In this document: piece by piece, positions 6,605-10,400 of the stretch
How the letters are laid out: the number at the start of each line of letters is the position of its first letter
Position numbering within the stretch: the stretch's first letter is position 1
DNA from: Actinomycetota bacterium
GTDB lineage: Bacteria; Actinomycetota; Actinomycetes; Nanopelagicales; Nanopelagicaceae
Length of the DNA stretch: 10,400 nt
Assembly (NCBI GenBank): GCA_009704285.1
Contig: WLEM01000011.1
Span: 1 to 10,400, forward strand
Reading direction: 5' to 3'
Program-made: the position numbers and the translations under genes
Notes under the pieces: generated by a model
Told to the model about the DNA's origin: nothing
Database searches by the model: none
What the model saw: only the letters and a program-made list of their open reading frames with translations

Positions 6605-7618
6605 ATGAAAATCGGGGTAGTTGGCGCCAGCGGATATGCAGGGGGAGAGTTGCTGCGATTACTATCTGCTCATCCAAATTTTAAAATTGCTTTTATTGCT
6701 GCACACTCCAATGCCGGAGAATCGATAACTTCTCTGCACCCTCATTTGACCCAATTTGAGGGTCAGAGTTTTTCAGCGGTAAATATTAGTGATTTAAACA
6801 AATGCGACTTGGTTTTTACGGCTTTGCCCCATGGTGAATCGGCAAAGCTAATATCCCAATTGGATGGGCAAATGAAGATTGTTGATTTAGGCGCCGATTT
6901 TCGTTTAACAAATAAAGATCAGTGGGAGAAGTATTACAGTGGATCATATGCTGGAAGTTGGACCTATGGATTACCAGAGTTAACAAACCATGATTTGATT
7001 GCTAAATCCAAGCAAGTTTCTAATCCGGGATGTTATGCAACAGCCATCGCCCTATCAATTGCTCCAGCTTTAAATCAGATAGAGAGCGAAGACATTGTTG
7101 TGGTTGCAGCCAGCGGCACTACTGGAGCTGGTAGAACTGCCAAGGCAAATTTGATCGGTAGCGAGGTAATGAACAATCTCACCTCTTATAAATTTGGAGG
7201 AGTTCACCAACATACACCGGAAATAGAACAGGTGCTGAATTCGATCTCTGGTAAATCGGTAAAGATCTCATTTACTCCAATACTTGCTCCTATGCCTAGA
7301 GGAATTTTAGCGACGGTGACAGGCAAACTGAAAGATGCCACTTCATCAGCGAAGATAAGAAAAGTTTATGAAGATTTCTATAGCCAAAGTAAGTTTGTTA
7401 AATTATTACCTGAAGGCCAAATGCCCATGACTAACTCAGTGCTAGGCACAAATAATGTTTCTATGCAGATTGCCTTAGATTCTCATGTAAATCGAATCGT
7501 GATTTCAACTGCGATAGATAATCTTGGCAAGGGCGCTGCAGGGCAAGCGATCCAAAACGCTAATCTAATGTTTAATCTGGCAGAAGATTCTGGATTGCAA
7601 TTGACTGGTGTTCGATGA
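6605..7618 (+). CDS. argC: N-acetyl-gamma-glutamyl-phosphate reductase
   Basis: Third step of arginine synthesis: NADPH-dependent reduction of N-acetylglutamyl phosphate to N-acetylglutamate semialdehyde. The 337 residues open with the nucleotide-binding GASGYAGGELLRLL (7-20). Catalytic Cys143 lies in SNPGCYATA (139-147). GTTGAGR is at 171-177 and GGVHQHTPEIEQ at 198-209, with His201 and His203, one of which should be the catalytic base. All marks of a working enzyme are present. No ribosome binding site is visible before the ATG, in keeping with the leaderless promoter proposed above. It is the first gene of the operon under the ArgR boxes and overlaps argB by ATGA; argJ, the usual second gene in Actinobacteria, is absent. 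Confidence 0.97.
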   Translation: MKIGVVGASGYAGGELLRLLSAHPNFKIAFIAAHSNAGESITSLHPHLTQFEGQSFSAVNISDLNKCDLVFTALPHGESAKLISQLDGQMKIVDLGADFRLTNKDQWEKYYSGSYAGSWTYGLPELTNHDLIAKSKQVSNPGCYATAIALSIAPALNQIESEDIVVVAASGTTGAGRTAKANLIGSEVMNNLTSYKFGGVHQHTPEIEQVLNSISGKSVKISFTPILAPMPRGILATVTGKLKDATSSAKIRKVYEDFYSQSKFVKLLPEGQMPMTNSVLGTNNVSMQIALDSHVNRIVISTAIDNLGKGAAGQAIQNANLMFNLAEDSGLQLTGVR

Positions 7619-8403
7619 TTGTTATCAAATACGGCGGTAATGCACTGCCAGATCACAACACATCCGATCCGGTATTAGAAGCGATTGCGGATGCTTTTTT
7701 AGATGGTGAGCAAATAGTTTTGGTCCATGGTGGAGGACCGCAAATTGATGCAGCCCTAGAGGAAAAAGGGTTGGGTAAGAATAAAGTGGCAGGTTATCGA
7801 GTAACTGATGAAGAGGTTTTCAACGTTGTGCAATCCGTGCTTAGCGGTCAAGTTTTAAGATCCATCGTTAATTACCTAATTGGAAGTGAAGTAAATGCTG
7901 TTGGATTATCAGCATCAGATGGTGGATTAATCAGAGCTCGTAAATTTAAGCCAACTGTTGATGGAAAAGCTGTGGATATTGGATATGTGGGCGAGGTTGA
8001 TGAGATAAATCCAATGATCTTAGAGACGTTAATGACCGAAGGGTTCTTGCCAGTGATATCACCAGTGGCGACAGATAATGAAGGTGTGGGCTTTAACATT
8101 AATGCAGATCTAGTAGCAGCAGCAGTTGGTGGAGCGCTCAGGGCTGACTCAGTAATTTTCTTAACTGATGTTGACGGTATTTATCGAGCATGGCCAGATA
8201 AATCATCCTTGATCTCTGAAATTTCAATTGATGAGCTAAAACAGATTGCGCCAAGTTTTGCAGATGGAATGATTCCAAAAGTGAAGGCAGCAATCAGTGC
8301 GATTGATTCAGGTGCGTTTTCAGTAAGAATTGCAAATGGTACATATCTTGCATCGGTTTTAGATGCTTTGGATAATCAGGGTGGAACATTGGTGAGCGCT
8401 TAA
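7615..8403 (+). CDS. argB: Acetylglutamate kinase, short form
   Basis: Phosphorylates N-acetylglutamate with ATP, the second pathway step. Amino acid kinase fold marks: MIVIKYGGNAL with Lys5 and Gly7-Gly8, VHGGGPQID (37-45), YRVTDEE (61-67, Arg62), FNINADLVAAA (160-170), LTDVDGIY (183-190) and DGMIPKVKAA (217-226, Lys222). At 262 residues it is close to the 258 of E. coli, which is not inhibited by arginine, and shorter than the roughly 290-300 of arginine-sensitive actinobacterial enzymes. It begins directly at the first strand with no N-terminal helix. An in-frame stop at 7573-7575 and no intervening start codon rule out a longer form. The C-terminal HxLLLEIFTxxGxGT-like stretch typical of sensitive enzymes is replaced by YLASVLDALDNQGGTLVSA. 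Probably insensitive to arginine (inference). Overlaps argR by one base. Confidence 0.95.
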   Translation: MIVIKYGGNALPDHNTSDPVLEAIADAFLDGEQIVLVHGGGPQIDAALEEKGLGKNKVAGYRVTDEEVFNVVQSVLSGQVLRSIVNYLIGSEVNAVGLSASDGGLIRARKFKPTVDGKAVDIGYVGEVDEINPMILETLMTEGFLPVISPVATDNEGVGFNINADLVAAAVGGALRADSVIFLTDVDGIYRAWPDKSSLISEISIDELKQIAPSFADGMIPKVKAAISAIDSGAFSVRIANGTYLASVLDALDNQGGTLVSA

Positions 8404-8879
8404 TGGCTAAGTTAAATCTGCAAAATGCAACTGCCAGGCGTTCCTTAGTGATCCGCTTAGTTGATGATGCCTTGATTCATTCTCAAGGTGATCTAGTCAG
8501 AGAGTTAGGCAAACTAGGTTATGTAGTAACCCAGGCAACAGCAAGTAGAGATTTAGAGGAGTTGGGTGCGGTGCGAGGAAAAGATAACTCTGGAGTCTTC
8601 CGCTACCAATTTGTTTCAGCACCGCAAAGTTCAAAGAGCAGGGGCGTATCTGAACTAATTGCATCTGTTGAATCAAGTGGTAATTTGGCAGTTGTTAAGA
8701 CACCACCTGGCGCGGCTCAACTTTTGGCAGGGAATTTAGACCGCGCCATGAAGAGCGGCAAATTAAATTCAGCAATCGGTACGATTGCTGGTGATGACAC
8801 TGTCTTGGTTGTTGCTAAATCTGCTTCAGGTGGCTCATCTCTTGCCAAGGAAATCAACAAATATTTTGGAGGTAAGTAA
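8403..8879 (+). CDS. argR: Arginine repressor ArgR
   Basis: Hexameric DNA-binding regulator that represses arginine biosynthetic genes when arginine is bound. The 158 residues are a normal length. The N-terminal winged helix (about 10-70) contains the recognition helix TQATASRDLEELGAVR (43-58). The C-terminal oligomerisation and arginine-binding domain (about 82-156) contains VVKTPPGAAQLLAGNLDRA and GTIAGDDTVLVVA (126-138), with Asp131-Asp132 as the expected arginine ligands. Its start overlaps the argB stop (TAATG). Lying in the operon preceded by the tandem ARG box, it should repress its own transcription. Since the kinase here looks insensitive to feedback, ArgR may be the main arginine control on this operon (inference). 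Confidence 0.96.
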   Translation: MAKLNLQNATARRSLVIRLVDDALIHSQGDLVRELGKLGYVVTQATASRDLEELGAVRGKDNSGVFRYQFVSAPQSSKSRGVSELIASVESSGNLAVVKTPPGAAQLLAGNLDRAMKSGKLNSAIGTIAGDDTVLVVAKSASGGSSLAKEINKYFGGK

Positions 8880-10307
8880 ATGACGCTTTGGGGAGGCAGA
8901 TTTAATCAATCACCGGCTGAGTCGATGCGGGAGTTGTCTCGAAGCGTGCATTTTGACTGGAGATTAGCCCCATACGAAATCGAGGTAAATCTGGTTCATC
9001 TAAACAATCTGATAAAGCAAAAAATTGTTTCAAAATCAGATGGTGAAATACTTGAAAAAGGTTTGCTAGAGCTGGCAGGTGAGATTGGTAGTGGAAAATT
9101 CACATATAACAATGATGATGAAGATGTGCACAGTGCAATAGAGCGTGGGCTGGTTGAAAAATGTGGTCCGATCGGTGGCGCTATTCGCGCTGGTAGATCC
9201 CGAAATGATTTAGTAATCACCGATTTCAAACTTTACCTAGTAGATCATTTGCTTGAAATAGCCAGCGCATTAACCGTATTGGCAAGAGGATTTAATACCC
9301 AAGCCCTTAGTCATATAGATGTTGTTGCGCCCGGCTTCACACATACCCAGCACGCACAGCCAATCACTTTTAGCCAAGAGTTGAGCAAGCACTCTCATGC
9401 TTTACTTAGAGATGTTGATCGAATCTTTGACTGGATTGATCGAAATAATTATTCGCCATTTGGCGCAGGTGCTTTAGCGGGATCTTCCATCCAACCTGAG
9501 CCTGAGATTTCAGCTTCAAAGCTAGGTTTTAAAGGAGTGATGCAAAACAGTATTGATGCAGTTAGCGACCGTGATTTTGCAGCTGAGGCTCTTTTTATAA
9601 TGGCGATGATCGGTATTCATCTATCAAAGATCGGTGAGGAGTTTGTGCTATGGAGCTCAACTGAATTTGATTGGGTAGAAATTGATGATGCATACGCGAC
9701 CGGCTCCTCGATAATGCCGCAAAAGAAGAATGCCGATGTTGCAGAATTAGCAAGAGGAAAATCAGGTCGCTTCATTGGCAACTTAACCACTCTACTTGTG
9801 GTGTTAAAAGCGATGCCATTTGCATACAACCGTGACTTGCAAGAGGATAAAGAACCCATCTTTGATTCAGTAGAGCAATTATTGATTTTGCTACCTGCAA
9901 TCTCTGGCATGGTGGGAACTGCGAAATTCAAACAAGCTAATATTTCCAAATCAGCTTCGGCTGGTTACTCCTTAGCAACTGAGATTGCAGATTTTTTAAG
10001 CAAAACCGGGGTGCCTTTTTCAATTGCTCATGAGGTGGCAGGGGCTTGCGTAAAGTTCTGTGAGAAAAATGGAATAGAACTTGAGCAAATGAGTGATCAG
10101 CAATTACAAGAGATGCATCCAAATTTAACCCCTGAGGTTAAGAAATTTCTAACTGTTGCTGGAGCTATTTCAAGCCGCATCTCGGCAATGGGTACATCAA
10201 AGAGTTCGGTTTTAGCGGCCATCAATAAATTAAACCAGGACATCTCTGGGGTAGATAAGGCAATTGCCTCCCTACGAAAGCAGTTTTCAGGCATGATCAA
10301 CCCATGA
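8880..10307 (+). CDS. argH: Argininosuccinate lyase
   Basis: Last step of arginine synthesis: cleaves argininosuccinate to arginine and fumarate; homotetramer of the fumarase/aspartase superfamily. The 475 residues begin TLWGGRF, followed by DDEDVHSAIERGL (79-91), GRSRND (105-110), GFTHTQHAQPITF (152-164, catalytic His155), GAGALAGSS (195-203), DAVSDRDFAAE (226-236) and the superfamily signature GSSIMPQKKN (275-284, catalytic Ser276/277), then DRDLQEDKEP-like NRDLQEDKEP. Two oddities: residue 111, normally Gln after RSRND, is Leu, and the residue after QKKN is Ala where Pro is usual. The catalytic residues remain, so activity is still expected. GGAGG at 8868-8872 is a strong ribosome binding site. 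The ATG immediately follows the argR stop; argG, usually between them in Actinobacteria, is missing. Confidence 0.95.
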   Translation: MTLWGGRFNQSPAESMRELSRSVHFDWRLAPYEIEVNLVHLNNLIKQKIVSKSDGEILEKGLLELAGEIGSGKFTYNNDDEDVHSAIERGLVEKCGPIGGAIRAGRSRNDLVITDFKLYLVDHLLEIASALTVLARGFNTQALSHIDVVAPGFTHTQHAQPITFSQELSKHSHALLRDVDRIFDWIDRNNYSPFGAGALAGSSIQPEPEISASKLGFKGVMQNSIDAVSDRDFAAEALFIMAMIGIHLSKIGEEFVLWSSTEFDWVEIDDAYATGSSIMPQKKNADVAELARGKSGRFIGNLTTLLVVLKAMPFAYNRDLQEDKEPIFDSVEQLLILLPAISGMVGTAKFKQANISKSASAGYSLATEIADFLSKTGVPFSIAHEVAGACVKFCEKNGIELEQMSDQQLQEMHPNLTPEVKKFLTVAGAISSRISAMGTSKSSVLAAINKLNQDISGVDKAIASLRKQFSGMINP

Positions 10308-10400
10308 ATAAAGCACTTTTAGAGGATCTAGAGTGGCGCGGGTTGATCGCGCAATCTACCGATCGCAAAGAGTTAGAAACTGCCTTATCTAAGCCAATCT
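10304..10400 (+). CDS. tyrS: Tyrosyl-tRNA synthetase, partial (first 32 codons)
   Basis: Class I synthetase that charges tRNA-Tyr. Only the N-terminus lies in the window; the frame runs off the right edge. The start ALLEDLEWRGLIAQSTDR followed by a leucine/alanine helix is the typical opening of bacterial TyrS, especially the actinobacterial form (LxELEWRGLIAQSTD), just before the strand carrying the substrate site. Its ATG overlaps the argH stop by four bases (ATGA) and has no separate ribosome binding site, so translation is probably coupled to argH. Placement of tyrS downstream of argH is known in Actinobacteria. If it lacks its own promoter, its expression would follow ArgR control, which would be odd for an essential synthetase; an internal promoter may exist but I did not see one. 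Confidence 0.88.
   Translation, partial: MNKALLEDLEWRGLIAQSTDRKELETALSKPI

Noticed and set aside
1..10400. Mobile elements, CRISPR arrays, tRNA genes, prophage or defence systems
   Set aside because: No terminal inverted repeats, transposase, repeat-spacer pattern or tRNA-like fold was seen; the window is densely packed conserved housekeeping genes.

Overview
The window reads as ordinary chromosome from a low-GC actinobacterium. The gene order infC-rpmI-rplT-(TrmH-family methyltransferase)-pheS-pheT-argC...argR...argH-tyrS is the one known from Actinobacteria such as Mycobacterium and Streptomyces, and the IF3, PheS, PheT, ArgR and ArgH sequences look actinobacterial. The DNA is visibly AT-rich (low-to-mid 40s % GC by eye, not computed), intergenic gaps are very short and genes often overlap at ATGA. 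Together this suggests a streamlined aquatic lineage such as the acI/Nanopelagicales group. That assignment is inference; no marker was compared with a database.

Layout. Bases 1-738 (minus strand) carry the N-terminal 246 residues of a uracil permease (NCS2/UraA family) that runs off the left edge. Bases 739-1061 are a divergent intergenic region holding the uraA ribosome binding site, a candidate infC promoter and a hairpin-rich infC leader. Bases 1062-2224 are infC, rpmI and rplT (IF3, L35, L20); infC very probably starts at a rare ATC codon. A TrmH/SpoU-type RNA 2'-O-methyltransferase follows (2250-3065), then pheS and pheT (3078-6556), the two subunits of phenylalanyl-tRNA synthetase, overlapping by 4 bases. 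A 48-base gap then holds a well-formed tandem ArgR operator. Bases 6605-10307 are a compact arginine operon, argC-argB-argR-argH, with junctions of -4, -1 and 0 bases. The first 97 bases of tyrS close the window, overlapping argH by 4 bases.

How the genes work together. The left half is translation machinery (initiation factor, two large-subunit proteins, an rRNA-type methylase, Phe-tRNA synthetase, then Tyr-tRNA synthetase at the far right). The right half is arginine biosynthesis under its own repressor: ArgR, encoded as the third gene, most likely binds the operator that overlaps the pheT stop codon and the argC promoter, so the operon would be autoregulated by arginine.

I did not find a novel multi-gene system. 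The points most worth checking are the ATC start and alternative-structure leader of infC, the ArgR operator with a possibly leaderless argC, the reduced arg cluster lacking argJ, argD, argF and argG, the short acetylglutamate kinase without the N-terminal helix and C-terminal signature of arginine-inhibited enzymes, and an unusual residue in the ArgH RSRND motif.
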